Shown in pieces: positions 5,566 to 5,808 of a DNA stretch of 5,808 nucleotides. The DNA is from Spirochaetales bacterium. GTDB taxonomy: Bacteria > Spirochaetota > Spirochaetia > Sphaerochaetales > Sphaerochaetaceae. The stretch spans positions 1 to 5,808 of the forward strand of contig JALFYG010000300.1 of the NCBI GenBank assembly GCA_022784805.1, written 5' to 3'. The number at the start of each line of letters is the position of its first letter. The first letter of the stretch is position 1. The notes beneath the pieces are model-generated. The model searched no databases and was not told the origin of the DNA. It saw only the letters and a program-made list of their open reading frames with translations. The position numbers and the translations under genes were made by a program.

Positions 5566-5579
5566 GGTTTTTGAAAACC
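5566..5579. repeat. GGTTTTT/AAAACC quasi-palindromic box, right copy
   Basis: GGTTTTTGAAAACC (5566-5579) has 6-bp arms GGTTTT and AAAACC around a TG centre. It matches the left box (5512-5525) at 12 of 14 positions. It lies just past the predicted hemolysin III transcription start, where a bound protein could block elongation or loop to the other copy. The two-base loop makes a stable RNA hairpin unlikely, so a DNA site is the better reading. Confidence 0.4.
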
Positions 5580-5619
5580 CGATTATAAGTTTGTTATATC
5601 AGTAAATTAAGTTATCTGC

Positions 5620-5625
5620 AAGGAG
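5620..5625 (+). promoter_or_regulatory. Shine-Dalgarno site of the hemolysin III gene (duplicated AAGGAG)
   Basis: AAGGAG at 5620-5625 lies eight bases before the ATG at 5634 and is the functional spacing. A second AAGGAG (5628-5633) directly touches the ATG and is too close to serve this start. The tandem copies make the start unambiguous. Confidence 0.75.
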
Positions 5626-5633
5626 AAAAGGAG

Positions 5634-5808
5634 ATGACAGTCAATATTATGTTGCCACAGGCAAAAGAAATTCCATCATTCAAGGCTAAAGATCCCATCA
5701 GTGCCCTTACTCACTTTATCGCATTTATCGCATGCATAATTGCATCCCCCATTCTTTTGATGAAAGGTTCAATGGACGGACTGGGAGGCGTGGAGCTTCT
5801 TTCTCTCT
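5634..5808 (+). CDS. Hemolysin III / PAQR-family membrane protein, N-terminal 58 residues (partial)
   Basis: The reading frame from the ATG at 5634 is open to the window edge (58 codons plus one base). After a polar N-terminus, DPISALTHFIAFIACIIASPILLMKG at 20-45 is the hallmark first membrane segment of bacterial hemolysin III (YqfA/YplQ) proteins. The SxxxH motif (Ser23, His27) contributes to the metal site shared with eukaryotic adiponectin/PAQR receptors and ceramidase-like hydrolases. The full protein normally has about 210 residues and seven membrane helices; the remaining metal ligands lie outside the window. Despite the name, most members are not proven toxins and are thought to work in membrane lipid homeostasis. 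It has a strong Shine-Dalgarno sequence and an elaborate promoter region, divergent from a DUF1836 regulator. Confidence 0.82.
   Translation, partial: MTVNIMLPQAKEIPSFKAKDPISALTHFIAFIACIIASPILLMKGSMDGLGGVELLSL

Noticed and set aside
1..5808. Mobile element, CRISPR array, tRNA or phage signature.
   Set aside because: No transposase, integrase, spaced direct repeats, cloverleaf-like sequence or terminal repeats were seen. Gene content and codon use are uniform.
5634..5808. Reading the hemolysin III gene as a toxin or virulence factor.
   Set aside because: The name is historical; the visible SxxxH motif and membrane segment indicate the PAQR/ceramidase-like family, for which membrane homeostasis is a better-supported role.

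Overview
The window reads as chromosomal DNA from a low- to mid-GC bacterium (about low-40s % GC by eye) with purine-rich coding strands and a strong preference for AGA/AGG arginine codons. A DUF1836 protein beside a hemolysin III gene, a LacX-type aldose epimerase, a BaiN/HI0933-type flavoprotein and a LytS-like kinase together suggest a gut-type Bacillota (Clostridia or Erysipelotrichia-like). A host-associated spirochaete that took up Bacillota genes is a real alternative. This taxonomic call is inference from gene content only.

Layout, left to right. (1) 1-129, minus: the N-terminus of trmD, running off the left edge. (2) 130-198: a compact divergent promoter region. (3) 199-1011, plus: an aldose 1-epimerase-like protein. 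(4) 981-2294, minus: an orphan 7-TM LytS/YehU-type sensor histidine kinase whose 3' end overlaps the epimerase 3' end by 31 bp. (5) 2295-2414: a divergent promoter region. (6) 2415-3281, plus: pyridoxal/pyridoxamine kinase, coupled through an ATGATG overlap to (7) a BaiN-family FAD-dependent oxidoreductase ending at 4423. (8) 4424-4969, minus: a 2H phosphoesterase (2'-5' RNA ligase/ThpR family) whose stop codon abuts that of the oxidoreductase. It is coupled through another ATGATG overlap to (9) a DUF1836, MerR-like protein at 4966-5487 (or to 5508). (10) 5488-5633: a structured divergent regulatory region. (11) 5634-5808, plus: the N-terminus of a hemolysin III/PAQR-family membrane protein, running off the right edge. 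No intergenic stretch exceeds 300 bp. I saw no tRNA, rRNA, CRISPR array, insertion sequence or intrinsic terminator.

Most genes are housekeeping or metabolic: tRNA m1G37 methylation, sugar epimerisation, vitamin B6 salvage, a flavoenzyme and RNA 2',3'-cyclic phosphate chemistry. The more unusual content is in the regulatory DNA. trmD, the epimerase gene and the pyridoxal kinase gene all lack a Shine-Dalgarno sequence and instead have a good -10 hexamer ending exactly 6 nt before the start codon, so they look like leaderless mRNAs. The kinase, DUF1836, ThpR and hemolysin III genes have ordinary Shine-Dalgarno sequences. The DUF1836-hemolysin III region has a consensus -35, a perfect 17-bp palindrome filling the promoter spacer, and two related GGTTTTT/AAAAC boxes on either side. 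It looks like an operator array for a MerR-like DUF1836 regulator.
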